40,311 nucleotides of DNA. Origin: Ectothiorhodospiraceae bacterium (GTDB lineage: Bacteria; Pseudomonadota; Gammaproteobacteria; Thiohalomonadales; Thiohalomonadaceae). Below the pieces are notes generated by a model. That model searched no databases and was not told the DNA's origin. It saw only the letters and a program-made list of their open reading frames with translations. Positions 13,819 to 22,751 of this stretch are shown piece after piece. The stretch is taken from the NCBI GenBank assembly GCA_007125455.1, contig SLDE01000018.1, positions 1-40,311 on the forward strand, written 5' to 3'. Positions within the stretch are counted from its first letter, which is position 1; each line of letters begins with the position of its first letter. The position numbers and the translations under genes were made by a program.

Positions 13819-14742
13819 ATGACCCTGACAGAACTCCGATACATCGTCGCCGTGGCCGACAAGCGCCACTTCGGCCAGGCCGCCGAGGCCTGCCATGTAA
13901 GCCAGCCCACCCTGAGTGTGGCCGTCAAGCGGCTGGAGGAGGATTTGGGGGTCATCCTGTTCGAGCGATCGCGCAGTGAGATCAGCTTAACCCCTGTGGG
14001 GGAGCGCGTGGTCGACCAGGCAAAAAAGGCCCTGGCAGAATCCGCAGCGGTGCGCGAGGTGGCCTGCGCCAGCCGCGATCAACTCAACGACCCGCTACGC
14101 CTGGGGGCGATCTACACCATCGGCCCCTACCTGCTACCACAGCTGATCCCCAGGGTGCACGAACGGGCCCCAAAGATGCAGCTGCTGATCAGCGAAAACT
14201 ACACCCATGAACTGCGTCCCCGGCTAAGGAACAACGAGCTGGACGCGATCCTCGTCGCACTGCCCTTCGACGAGCCCGGCATCGAGACCCTGCCGCTCTA
14301 CCATGAGCCCTTTAATATACTGCTACCCACCAGCCACCCCCTGAGCCAGCGAGAGGTGATCGCCCCCGGCGATCTGGAGCAAGAGACCGTGCTATTGCTT
14401 GGCCCCGGCCATTGCTTCCGCGATCAGGTGCTGGAGGCCTGTCCAGGCTGTGCACAGGAGTCTGGTGGTCAGCCCGGCCTGCAGCGCAGCCTGGAAGGGG
14501 CCTCCCTGGAGACCATACGGATGATGGTTTCCAGCGGGGTGGGAACCACGGTGCTGCCTTGCAGCGCCGCCGTTGCATCGCAAAACGACTCGCTGGTTAC
14601 CCTGCGCCCCTTCACCGCCCCGGTGCCAGGACGCGATGTCGCGCTGGCCTGGCGCAAGAGCTTTCCGCGCCCCAAGGCGATCGAGGCCATCGCCGAGGCG
14701 GTGCGTGCGGTAGGGATGAGCTGTGTGATGAAGTTTACCTAG
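13819..14742 (+). CDS. oxyR: Hydrogen peroxide sensor OxyR
   Basis: 307-residue LysR-type regulator. The N-terminal winged helix (MTLTELRYIVAVADKRHFGQAA..., SQPTLSVAVKRLE) is followed by a substrate-type domain with the redox motif GHCFRDQVLEAC: C199 and C208, exactly the positions that form the disulfide in E. coli OxyR. That motif separates OxyR from other LysR proteins such as CysB or NhaR. On peroxide oxidation it activates peroxidase and iron-protection genes. It follows the EncFtn-like gene on the same strand, 58 bp later, and the cluster is preceded by an OxyR-type operator at 10701-10737, which suggests self-linked control. I start at 13819; an in-frame ATG at 13792 would add nine residues. 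It converges with uvrD. Confidence 0.95.
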   Translation: MTLTELRYIVAVADKRHFGQAAEACHVSQPTLSVAVKRLEEDLGVILFERSRSEISLTPVGERVVDQAKKALAESAAVREVACASRDQLNDPLRLGAIYTIGPYLLPQLIPRVHERAPKMQLLISENYTHELRPRLRNNELDAILVALPFDEPGIETLPLYHEPFNILLPTSHPLSQREVIAPGDLEQETVLLLGPGHCFRDQVLEACPGCAQESGGQPGLQRSLEGASLETIRMMVSSGVGTTVLPCSAAVASQNDSLVTLRPFTAPVPGRDVALAWRKSFPRPKAIEAIAEAVRAVGMSCVMKFT

Positions 14743-14808
14743 GGTCTCTTTTGCTAGCAGGCTGTTGTTGTCGCTCAGGCGAGTGCGAGAGAAGGCAAAA
14801 TCGGGCGA

Positions 14809-16968
14809 CTAGACGACATCCAGCCTGGCGTAGGCCAGCACCAACCACTTGCTGCCCACCCCCGGATCGTCGAAGTGGACCTGCACCCTGGCCTGGGCCC
14901 CGCTGCCCTCGCTGTTGAGGATCACCCCCTGACCAAACTTGGGGTGTTGTACCTGTTGGCCCACCTCCAATCCGGCCTCACCCTGCGCAGCACTGTGCTC
15001 ACGACGAAACAGGGGCTGGCTGACACCACCACCCATGCGCACCTCTTGCAACAGCTCGGCGGGGATGTCGCGGATAAAGCGCGAGGGGCGGGTGTATTTC
15101 TCTTCACCGTAGAGGCGGCGTACCTCGGCGTGGGTGATGTAGAGCTGCTCCATGGCGCGGGTGATCCCCACATAGGCAAGACGCCGCTCCTCTTCCAGAC
15201 GATTGGGGTCGGCGATGGAGAGTTTGTGCGGAAACAGCTCTTCTTCCATCCCGGCAATAAACACCAGCGGGAACTCCAGTCCCTTGGCGCTGTGCAGGGT
15301 CATCATCTGTACCGCCTCTTCGTTCTCGGCGGCCTGGGTGTCGCCCGCCTCCAGTGCGGCATGGGCGAGGAAGGCGTCGAGGTCGTCCATGCCCTCTTCG
15401 TCGTCGAACTCGAACTGGCGGGCGGCGGATACCAGTTCCTCCAGGTTTTCGATGCGCGCCTGGCCCTTCTCGCCCTTCTCCTTTTTGAAGTGTTCCAGCA
15501 GACCGCTGTGGGCAACCACATGTTCTACCCGTTCATCCAACAGCCCGTCGCGGCTGTCCTGATCCATGTTATCGATCAATTCCAGGAAGTATTTCACTGC
15601 ATTGGCGGCGCGCGCAGGCAGCCCCTGGCCGTTTACCAGATCGCTGGCGGCCTGCCACATGGAGATCTCGGTGGCGCGGGCCTGGCTGCGTATCGCCTCG
15701 ATGGTGCGTAAGCCGATCCCGCGCGTGGGGGTGTTGACCACCCGCTCAAAGGAGGGCTCGTCGTGGCGGTTGGCCAGCAGGCGCAGGTAGGCGAGTGCGT
15801 CCTTGATCTCGGCACGCTCGAAGAAGCGCAGGCCCCCATAGATGCGGTAGGGCAGGCGTGCCTGCATCAGCGCCTCTTCCAAGACCCGCGACTGGGCATT
15901 GGAGCGATAGAGGATCGCCACCTCATCGCGGCGCCGACCGGGTTGGCACCACTGCTGGATGCGATCGGCGATAAAGCGCGCCTCGTCCAACTCGTTAAAG
16001 GCGGTGTAGAGGCTGATCGGCTCGCCCGGCTCGCCTTCGGTCCAGAGGTTTTTGCCCAGGCGATCGGTGTTGTAGGCGATCAGGGCGTTGGCGGCATTGA
16101 GGATGGTGGCGGTGGAGCGGTAGTTCTGCTCCAGGCGGATCAGCTCTACCCCGGGCAGGTCGCTCTGAAAACGGTGCAGATTCTCCACCCGCGCGCCGCG
16201 CCAGCCATAGATGGATTGGTCATCGTCCCCCACCGCGAAGACCTGGCCGTCTTTCCCCGCCAACAGACGGATCCAGGCGTACTGGATGGCGTTGGTATCC
16301 TGAAACTCATCCACCAGGATGTGGCGAAAACGCTTGCGGTAATGTTCAAGGATTTCGGGGTTTTTCAGCCACAGCTCGTGGGCACGCAGCAGCAGCTCGG
16401 CAAAGTCGACCACGCCGTTGCGCTGGCAGGCAGACTCGTAGGCGCGGTAAAGCTCAATGAGCTTCTTTTCCTGGTAGTCGTGGCCCTCTTCCAGGTGCTG
16501 CGGGCGCAGCCCTTCGTCCTTTTTGCCATTGATAAACCACTGTGCCTGGCGTGGCGGCAGTTTTTCGTCGTCGATACCCAACTCACGGATCAATCGTTTG
16601 AGCATGCGGTATTGATCGTCGCTGTCGAGGATGGCGAAGCCCTGGGGGAGGTCCGCTTCGCGCCAGTGGGTGCGCAGCAGGCGGTGGGCGATACCGTGGA
16701 AGGTACCGACCCACATCCCCTGGGCTGGGGTCTCCAGCAGGGCCTCGATACGACCGCGCATCTCGCGCGCCGCCTTGTTGGTAAAGGTGACCGCCAGGAT
16801 CCCGTAGGGGGAGGCCTGGCCGGTGCGCACCAGAAAGGCGATGCGGTGGGTGAGCACGCGGGTCTTGCCGCTGCCAGCCCCGGCGAGGATCAGGTGGTTG
16901 CCCGGCGCGGCACAGACCGCCTCGCGCTGGGCATCGTTGAGGTCGTCGATGAGATCGGTAATATCCAT
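14809..16968 (-). CDS. uvrD: DNA helicase II UvrD
   Basis: 719-residue superfamily 1A helicase (E. coli UvrD 720) for nucleotide-excision repair, mismatch repair and removal of recombinases. It begins MDITDLIDDLNDAQREAV. Walker A is LAGAGSGKT, Walker B VDEFQDTN, then GDDDQSIYGWRGA, LEQNYRS, MMTLHSAKGLEFPLV and YVGITRAM. The C-terminal tail holds the Tudor-like segment GQQVQHPKFGQGVILN that binds RNA polymerase in UvrD/PcrA. No Shine-Dalgarno is evident before the ATG. It faces oxyR tail to tail (66-bp gap), and the 60 bp upstream contain a small GGTGG/CCACC stem. The downstream direction carries no further gene on this strand before oxyR. Confidence 0.97.
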   Translation of the reverse strand: MDITDLIDDLNDAQREAVCAAPGNHLILAGAGSGKTRVLTHRIAFLVRTGQASPYGILAVTFTNKAAREMRGRIEALLETPAQGMWVGTFHGIAHRLLRTHWREADLPQGFAILDSDDQYRMLKRLIRELGIDDEKLPPRQAQWFINGKKDEGLRPQHLEEGHDYQEKKLIELYRAYESACQRNGVVDFAELLLRAHELWLKNPEILEHYRKRFRHILVDEFQDTNAIQYAWIRLLAGKDGQVFAVGDDDQSIYGWRGARVENLHRFQSDLPGVELIRLEQNYRSTATILNAANALIAYNTDRLGKNLWTEGEPGEPISLYTAFNELDEARFIADRIQQWCQPGRRRDEVAILYRSNAQSRVLEEALMQARLPYRIYGGLRFFERAEIKDALAYLRLLANRHDEPSFERVVNTPTRGIGLRTIEAIRSQARATEISMWQAASDLVNGQGLPARAANAVKYFLELIDNMDQDSRDGLLDERVEHVVAHSGLLEHFKKEKGEKGQARIENLEELVSAARQFEFDDEEGMDDLDAFLAHAALEAGDTQAAENEEAVQMMTLHSAKGLEFPLVFIAGMEEELFPHKLSIADPNRLEEERRLAYVGITRAMEQLYITHAEVRRLYGEEKYTRPSRFIRDIPAELLQEVRMGGGVSQPLFRREHSAAQGEAGLEVGQQVQHPKFGQGVILNSEGSGAQARVQVHFDDPGVGSKWLVLAYARLDVV

Positions 16969-17028
16969 CGGGCTATTGTATCAGTCCAGGCGGGGGATGG
17001 GGTGGACGAAACCCACCACATCGTCGCT

Positions 17029-19083
17029 TCAGTCCTTGTCGGTCAGGTAGGCCTTGAGCTGTTCCAGCGGCAGGGGCTTGGCGTAGTAGTAACCCTGGTA
17101 TAAGTCGCAGCCACGTTCGCGCAGGAATTGCTGCTGGGCCTCGGTCTCCACCCCTTCAGCCACCACCTGCAATTTGAGACTGTGGGACATCAGGATTATC
17201 GCCTCGACCAGCGCGACATCATCTCCGTCATCGGGCAGGCCATCGACAAAGGAGCGGTCGATCTTGAGCACATTGATCGGAAACTGTTTGAGATAGCTAA
17301 GCGAGGAGTAGCCGGTGCCAAAGTCATCAATGGCCAGCCCCACACCGATCTCGCGCACCCCCTTCAGCAACTCGATCACCTGGGTGGTGTTTTCCATCAT
17401 CGCCCGCTCGGTGATCTCCAACTTGAGACAGTGGGCGGGTAGACCGCTCTTCTCCAGCACCGAGCCGAGAACGTCCCAACACTGGTCACTCTTGCACTGC
17501 ACACTGGAGATATTGACGGTGACAAAGAAATCCTCCCCCAGCATCTCGCACAGGCCCACCGTGTCGTGGCAGGCGGTGAGCATCACCCAGCGCTCGATCT
17601 CGGTGATCAGGCCGATCTCTTCTGCCAGGTGGACGAACTCATCGGGAGGAATAAAGCCATGCTGGGGATGGGGCCAGCGCAGCAAGGCCTCGGCACCGCA
17701 CGCTACCCCGGCGGCATCGACGATCGGCTGATACCAAACCTCCAGCTCCCCGCGGGCCATGACCTGACGAAGCTCGGCCTCCAGCATCAGGCGGCGCTGG
17801 GCCTCCTCGTTCATCTGCTGGGTAAAGTAACGGAATACGTTGCGCCCGGCCTCCTTGGCCGAATACATCGCCGCATCGGCGTTGCGCAGCAACTGCTCTA
17901 TACCGTCCCCATCGTTGGGGTAGAGGGTGATCCCCACACTGGCGCTGGTGAAGACCTGATGGCCCTCCAGGTTATAGGGCTCGGCGATGTGCTGGATCAG
18001 CTTTTCGGCGATGCGATCCACGTCATAGTGATCACGCACCTCACCGAGGATCACCGTAAACTCATCCCCGGAGAGGCGCGCCACGGTATCGTTGCGGCGC
18101 ACGATATTCTGCAGCCGACCGGCCACTTCATAGAGCAGCATGTCACCCACGGCGTGGCCCAGGGTGTCGTTGACCCACTTGAAGCGATCCAGATCGACAA
18201 ACAACAGCGCCATCCGCTGGCCACCCCGCTTGGCCGACTCCATCGTCTGGAGTAGACGATCCTTGAACAGGTTGCGATTGGGCAGGTGGGTTAGGCTGTC
18301 GTAGTTGGCCTGTAACCAGATCTTCTCCTCGTCCTGCTTGCGCTTGGTGATGTCGCTGAAGATCGCCATGTACTGCTGCACCTGACCCTGTGCATCGCGG
18401 ATAGCGACGATCGAGAGCCACTCAGGAAAAAGCTCGCCGTTCTTGCGCCGGTTCCAGATCTCCCCCTGCCAGCGCCCCACCCGCTGTAGGCTGCGCCACA
18501 TCTCGCGGTAAAAGGCGGCGCTGTTGCGTCCGGAGCTGAGCAGGTTAGGGTTTTGCCCGATCACCTCTTCTGCGCTGTAGCCGGTGATCTGGCAAAAGGC
18601 CGGATTGACGCGGATGATGCGATTTTGCGCATCGGTAACGGTGATCGCCTCAGAGGTAGTATTGAAGAAGGTCTCGGCAATGCGCAACTCCTGCTCGGCC
18701 TGTACCCGCTCACTAATGTCATGCACGATGGAATAGAGCACCGTTCTGCCGTCCACCTCCAGCGGGCCGGAGTGAACCTCTACATCGCGGATCTGACCGT
18801 TGGCCAAGCGATGGCGAAAGTGAAAGCAGTCGCGCTCCAACTCGCGGGCACGGGCCATTTCGTTGGCGATCTGATCCGCGCTGAGGGTGTTGATCGCGCT
18901 GATATTCATCTGTAGCAGTTGCTCGCGGGTGTAACCGTAAAAGCGCTCGGCGGCGCGGTTGGCATCGACAATCCGCCCATCGGCGGGATCGATCAACATC
19001 TCCACGGCGCGGTTGGCCGCAAACATCTGGCTGTAAAACAGCTCCCCCTCACTGGCGGAGGGGTTGTTTGAATCAGTACCCAC
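17029..19083 (-). CDS. PAS-PAS-GGDEF-EAL cyclic-di-GMP protein
   Basis: 684-residue soluble signalling protein. Two PAS domains (about residues 20-130 and 135-255, the second ending in a PAC-like segment with YMAIFSDITKRKQDEEK) precede a GGDEF domain (about 260-425) and an EAL domain (about 430-680). The cyclase motif is SGDEF, a tolerated variant, with an RxxD inhibitory site (RRND) five residues before it. The phosphodiesterase domain shows EALLRW and DDFGTG with KIDRSFV, so both activities could be intact. It would make or break cyclic-di-GMP in response to a PAS-bound signal. The start is GTG at 19083 with GAGG 7 nt upstream. It is divergent from the truncated haemoglobin gene, a possible link to oxygen or NO sensing (inference). 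Confidence 0.94.
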   Translation of the reverse strand: MGTDSNNPSASEGELFYSQMFAANRAVEMLIDPADGRIVDANRAAERFYGYTREQLLQMNISAINTLSADQIANEMARARELERDCFHFRHRLANGQIRDVEVHSGPLEVDGRTVLYSIVHDISERVQAEQELRIAETFFNTTSEAITVTDAQNRIIRVNPAFCQITGYSAEEVIGQNPNLLSSGRNSAAFYREMWRSLQRVGRWQGEIWNRRKNGELFPEWLSIVAIRDAQGQVQQYMAIFSDITKRKQDEEKIWLQANYDSLTHLPNRNLFKDRLLQTMESAKRGGQRMALLFVDLDRFKWVNDTLGHAVGDMLLYEVAGRLQNIVRRNDTVARLSGDEFTVILGEVRDHYDVDRIAEKLIQHIAEPYNLEGHQVFTSASVGITLYPNDGDGIEQLLRNADAAMYSAKEAGRNVFRYFTQQMNEEAQRRLMLEAELRQVMARGELEVWYQPIVDAAGVACGAEALLRWPHPQHGFIPPDEFVHLAEEIGLITEIERWVMLTACHDTVGLCEMLGEDFFVTVNISSVQCKSDQCWDVLGSVLEKSGLPAHCLKLEITERAMMENTTQVIELLKGVREIGVGLAIDDFGTGYSSLSYLKQFPINVLKIDRSFVDGLPDDGDDVALVEAIILMSHSLKLQVVAEGVETEAQQQFLRERGCDLYQGYYYAKPLPLEQLKAYLTDKD

Positions 19084-19190
19084 AAAAAAGCCTCAATTAA
19101 CCACAGCCAGCAATGGCCGAACCACATTCCCTTGCCAATTTACCTTATAATACAAATGGATATCTTCCCGTTTATAGGGCCGCATTCTAA

Positions 19191-19221
19191 TTGAAGTTTG
19201 CATGTATTGCCCACACTTCAA
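19191..19221. promoter_or_regulatory. Inverted repeat before the haemoglobin gene
   Basis: TTGAAGT (19191-19197) and ACTTCAA (19215-19221) are perfect inverted copies 17 bp apart, 37 bp before the haemoglobin start, in the divergent intergenic region. The protein that would bind it is unknown; it does not fit FNR or NsrR well. Confidence 0.3.
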
Positions 19222-19257
19222 GGCCTCCCGATAAGCTCAGTCTAGTCCAGGATCACC

Positions 19258-19644
19258 ATGAACGATAATACCCACTACCAGCGCATTGGCAGCGAAGCAG
19301 GCATCCGTGCGCTGGTCGAACGCTTCTATGAACTGATGGATACCCTGCCCGAAACCCAAACCATTCGGCAGATGCATGCCAAGGATCTGCGCATCTCCCA
19401 AGAGAAGCTATTTATGTTTCTTAGCGGCTGGCTGGGCGGCCCCCAGCTCTATACAGAGAAATACGGCCACCCGCGCCTGCGCCAACGCCACCTGCCCTTT
19501 GCCATCGATAGCTCGGCACGGGATCAGTGGATGCAGTGCATGGTGCAGGCGATGAAAGACGTAGGGATCGAGCCGGAACTGAGAAAGGAGCTGGAAGCGG
19601 CCTTCTTCAAAACCGCCGACTTCATGCGCAACAAGGCGGACTGA
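19258..19644 (+). CDS. Group II truncated haemoglobin
   Basis: 128-residue trHb2 (TrHbO) haem protein. The proximal histidine is H78 in GHPRLRQRHLPF and the group II tryptophan at position G8 is W91 (RDQWMQCM). The N-terminus YQRIGSEAGIRALVERFYELM is the usual A/B helix region. Such globins bind oxygen tightly and can handle nitric oxide or peroxide; the role here is not known. AGGA lies about 7 nt before the ATG. It is divergent from the cyclic-di-GMP protein and followed within 4 bp by a CACAGAG repeat element. No reductase partner is adjacent. Confidence 0.94.
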   Translation: MNDNTHYQRIGSEAGIRALVERFYELMDTLPETQTIRQMHAKDLRISQEKLFMFLSGWLGGPQLYTEKYGHPRLRQRHLPFAIDSSARDQWMQCMVQAMKDVGIEPELRKELEAAFFKTADFMRNKAD

Positions 19645-19647
19645 TAG

Positions 19648-19827
19648 GCTTTCACCGCCGAGTACGCAGAGAGCGCAGAGGTTTTTGATTGGACTACGCT
19701 GAGCTTGGATGTAGGCATCATTTGCCAATTATCAGCACACCTGGCCAAACTTAAGTGGGCACCTGAGCTACTGTGCCTGCATAGGATCTTTTCTCTGCGA
19801 ACTCGGCGCTCTCTGCGTTGAGGTCTT
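19648..19827. repeat. Paired inverted CACAGAG-type repeat, copy 3
   Basis: Left arm 19648-19686 (CGCAGAGAGCGCAGAGG) and right arm 19790-19827 (CTCGGCGCTCTCTGCGTTGAGG) are imperfect reverse complements. Units read CGCAGAG rather than CACAGAG, so this copy has diverged. The centre (about 100 bp) is unrelated to copies 1 and 2. It fills the gap between the converging haemoglobin gene and sbcB. Confidence 0.65.
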
Positions 19828-19828
19828 A

Positions 19829-21277
19829 TTAACCCAGCCAGGCCTTCAGGTCGTTGCCGAAGTCTTCCAGTTCGGAGAGGATGAAGGCCTTGCGCTCGTC
19901 CAGGCTTTCCTCGGCGCGAATGCGTTCGATCTCGGCGAAGTAGGCGGCGAAGTTGCGGTGTTCGTGCTCCCCCTCGACTACCCGGTGGCGACAGTGTTCC
20001 AGCCACTGGGCCTGCTCCTCGGCGCTGAGGGTTTCGGGATAGTTGCGTGCCCGAAAGCGAAACAGCATCTCCGGTAGGCGTTTGTCGTTAAAATGCCAGC
20101 TGCGCTGGGCCAGCTCCGCCGGTTCGCACTGGTGGAGCTGCGCCATCAGCCGCTTGTCGCTGTCGTTGAAAAAACCGCCGCCGTAGATCTGCAGATCCGG
20201 GTCGGGGAGGGTCTCGAAAGGTTGTGGGGCGAAGACCTCGGCCAGCTTGTCCTTGAGCTGGCGGCGCGCCGCCAGCAGCGCCTGGCGGTTTTGGTTGCAG
20301 CGCATGATGTCGATCTGCAAGCGCTTGGCAGAGCCACCATCCAGGGTGGAGGAGGGGGCGATCACCGGGCATTTGTTGATCAACACCTGCTTGAGCGCCG
20401 GGCGCTCCACCCCCTCGGGCAGCTCTGCCGCCGGGGTATAGAGCCGCTCGCGCAGCTTCTTGGCGCTCAGCTCCAGCAGGATCTTCGGATCCTGCATCAG
20501 ATCGAAGACGATCACGCTGTTCTTGTTGACCGGATGCATCGCCAACGGTGCCACCATGCGGGTATTACCATGGTCGCTGCCATACATGCCCGAGGTGTGC
20601 AGCAGTGGACTCATCTCTTTGATGTCGAGGTACTTGCTCACCTCCTGCTTGCGGCGCAGCTTGTAGCAGAATTCGTAAAGCTTGGGCTGTTTTTCCTTGA
20701 TCAGCCGCGCCAGGGCGATCGTGGCGTAGACATCGGAGAGGGCATCATGGGCCTGTTCGTGGCCGATGCCGTTGGCGGCGGTAAGCTCTTCCAGCTTGAA
20801 GCTGGGGCGCGGTGCGTCCTCACGTTGCGGCCAAACGATCCCCTCCGGGCGCAGATCGTGACAGGCGCGCACCATGTCGATGATGTCCCAACGGGAGTTG
20901 CCGTCCTGCCATTCGCGGGTGTAGGGGTCGTAGAGGTTGCGATAAAGGGTGTTGCGAGTCACCTCGTCATCGAAGCGCAGGGAATTGTAGCCCACCCCGC
21001 AGGTGCCGGGCTGGGACAGCTCTTCCAGAATGCGGGCGATGAACTCATCTTCCGCCAGCCCCTGCTCCAATGCCTGCTGCGGGGTGATCCCGGTGATCAG
21101 CGAAGACATTGGGCTGGGCAGGGTATCCGGTGCCGGGCGGCAGAAGATGTTCAGTGGCTCGCCGATGATGTTCAAATCCTCATCGGTGCGCACCCCGGCA
21201 AACTGCACCGGGCGATCGCGGCGGGGGTCGACGCCGGAGGTTTCGTAGTCGTGCCAATAGAGGGTGTTGTCTGCCAT
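19829..21277 (-). CDS. sbcB: Exodeoxyribonuclease I
   Basis: 482-residue 3'-5' single-strand DNA exonuclease (E. coli ExoI 475), used in mismatch repair and recombination control. It begins with the DEDDh exonuclease domain: HDYETSGVDP (Exo I motif), NSLRFDDEV (Exo II region), and HDALSDVYAT (Exo III with catalytic His and Asp). The SH3-like and helical ExoI C-terminal domains fill the rest, ending DFGNDLKAWLG. The start at 21277 has only a weak Shine-Dalgarno (CGAGACAG). It is followed downstream by the repeat element at 19648-19827 and lies on the same strand as hemF. Confidence 0.96.
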   Translation of the reverse strand: MADNTLYWHDYETSGVDPRRDRPVQFAGVRTDEDLNIIGEPLNIFCRPAPDTLPSPMSSLITGITPQQALEQGLAEDEFIARILEELSQPGTCGVGYNSLRFDDEVTRNTLYRNLYDPYTREWQDGNSRWDIIDMVRACHDLRPEGIVWPQREDAPRPSFKLEELTAANGIGHEQAHDALSDVYATIALARLIKEKQPKLYEFCYKLRRKQEVSKYLDIKEMSPLLHTSGMYGSDHGNTRMVAPLAMHPVNKNSVIVFDLMQDPKILLELSAKKLRERLYTPAAELPEGVERPALKQVLINKCPVIAPSSTLDGGSAKRLQIDIMRCNQNRQALLAARRQLKDKLAEVFAPQPFETLPDPDLQIYGGGFFNDSDKRLMAQLHQCEPAELAQRSWHFNDKRLPEMLFRFRARNYPETLSAEEQAQWLEHCRHRVVEGEHEHRNFAAYFAEIERIRAEESLDERKAFILSELEDFGNDLKAWLG

Positions 21278-21368
21278 GGTTCTGTCTCGTATTTACCTGT
21301 GGGAGGACTTTAACATACTCCCGGCGCTATCGGCTTTGCCTTGCCCGAATCCCCCGCCCATTTGCTGG

Positions 21369-22301
21369 CTACTCCGCCAACCAGTCACGCGGGCGCAGGT
21401 AGTGATCATACAAGGTCGCCTCGGGCGTGCCCGGCTCGGGTGACCAGTTATAGCGCCACTTCACCAGCGGCGGTAGCGACATCAGGATCGACTCGGTGCG
21501 CCCGCCCGACTGCAGGCCAAACAGGGTGCCACGGTCGAACACCAGGTTGAACTCCACATAGCGGCCACGGCGATAGAGCTGAAAATCCCGCTCGCGCTCG
21601 CCGTAGGGAGTGGCCTTGCGCCGGTTGACGATGGTCTGGTAGGCAGGCAAGTAGGCCTCGCCCACGCTGCGGGTCAGTCCGAAGCAGCGCTCAAAACCAC
21701 CCTCGTTAAGGTCATCGAAAAACAGCCCGCCGATACCACGGGTTTCCTGGCGGTGTTTCAGATAGAAATACTCATCACACCATGCCTTGTATTTCGGGTA
21801 GACCTCCTCGCCAAAGGGCGCACAGGCCTTACTGGCCATTCGGTGCCACTCGACCACATCCCCGTGGAAGGGGTAGTAGGGGGTCAGATCAAAGCCACCA
21901 CCAAACCACCAGATCGGTGCCTCGCCCGCCTTTTCGGCAATGAAGAAACGCACATTGGCATGGGAGGTGGGCACATAGGGGTTACGCGGGTGGATCACCA
22001 GCGATACCCCCAGTGCCTGAAAGGCCCGCCCGGCCAGCTCCGGGCGATGGGCGGTGGCCGATACGGGCATACTCGCGCCCTGTACATGGGAGAAATTCAC
22101 CCCCGCCTGCTCGAATACCTCGCCCTCACTGAGCAGACGCACAATGCCCCCGCCCGCCAGGCCCTCACCATCCGGGCGCTGCCACTCATCACGGATAAAA
22201 CGGCCACCGTCCTCCTGCTCCAGGCCATCGACGATCTGCTGTTGCAGGCCAAGCAACCACGCCTTGACCTGGGCCACGGCATTCTCGGGTAGTGCGCTCA
22301 T
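21369..22301 (-). CDS. hemF: Oxygen-dependent coproporphyrinogen III oxidase
   Basis: 310-residue cytoplasmic enzyme that converts coproporphyrinogen III to protoporphyrinogen IX with two oxidative decarboxylations, using O2. Conserved stretches: [64 protein letters not shown], and [11 protein letters not shown] near the C-terminus. GGAG lies 7 nt before the ATG. It shares strand and neighbourhood with tsaC and topA, an order known from other gammaproteobacteria (hemF close to tsaC and dprA in Pseudomonas). Its presence shows that the organism makes haem under oxygen. Confidence 0.97.
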   Translation of the reverse strand: MSALPENAVAQVKAWLLGLQQQIVDGLEQEDGGRFIRDEWQRPDGEGLAGGGIVRLLSEGEVFEQAGVNFSHVQGASMPVSATAHRPELAGRAFQALGVSLVIHPRNPYVPTSHANVRFFIAEKAGEAPIWWFGGGFDLTPYYPFHGDVVEWHRMASKACAPFGEEVYPKYKAWCDEYFYLKHRQETRGIGGLFFDDLNEGGFERCFGLTRSVGEAYLPAYQTIVNRRKATPYGERERDFQLYRRGRYVEFNLVFDRGTLFGLQSGGRTESILMSLPPLVKWRYNWSPEPGTPEATLYDHYLRPRDWLAE

Positions 22302-22368
22302 GGTTTACTCCACCACTAGGTTATTTGCGCATACACTACCACACCCGTCATAGCCCCTGGCACGGGCA

Positions 22369-22701
22369 TCACCGTGGTGAACCGCAAGGGCTGTCCGGAA
22401 GGCTTTGCATGCGATGACGATACGGCCAGCTCAGCACGAGCTGTCCTGATTCGATGGGTGTATGGATGAACGCATGGTCCAGCGCCATCTCGCCGACATG
22501 GATCTTCAGGCGCTCACCGGTGATATCCGCCAACTCCTCGCGCCCTTCCGCTGAAAGCCGGATATAAAGCTGCCCCTGTTGCTGCTGCCATGCGTCAACA
22601 TTGTGCGCACACAGATGAAAGATCGGTTCTGCCGTGGCACTCAGCGGCAGCGAGAGCGTTAGGCACCACCACAACGCCCGTGGATATAACCCCCTTACCA
22701 T
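22369..22701 (-). CDS. Small exported protein, SecD-head-like
   Basis: 110-residue protein with an N-terminal signal peptide (RALWWCLTLSLPLSATA, cleaved before EPIF). The mature part has a stretch (LYIRLSAEGREELADITGER, then KIHVGEMALDHAFIHTPI) that resembles the periplasmic P1-head of SecD (pattern: LT.EGA..LA..T....G..L.I..DG.....P.I...I). It lacks any SecD membrane domain. Two cysteines are present, one near the mature N-terminus and one near the C-terminus. GGGAGG lies about 9 nt before the ATG. It is between tsaC and hemF on the same strand, probably one transcript. Function unknown; the SecD likeness is a weak structural guess from the pattern only. Confidence 0.7.
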   Translation of the reverse strand: MVRGLYPRALWWCLTLSLPLSATAEPIFHLCAHNVDAWQQQQGQLYIRLSAEGREELADITGERLKIHVGEMALDHAFIHTPIESGQLVLSWPYRHRMQSLPDSPCGSPR

Positions 22702-22751
22702 CGCGCTACCGGCCTCCCTGTGATTGCCATTGAATCCGAACCGATTAGCGC

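Noticed and set aside
15763-17103. 446-residue plus-strand open frame
   Set aside because: Antisense shadow of uvrD, which has all helicase motifs.
20093-21313. 406-residue plus-strand open frame
   Set aside because: Antisense shadow of sbcB.
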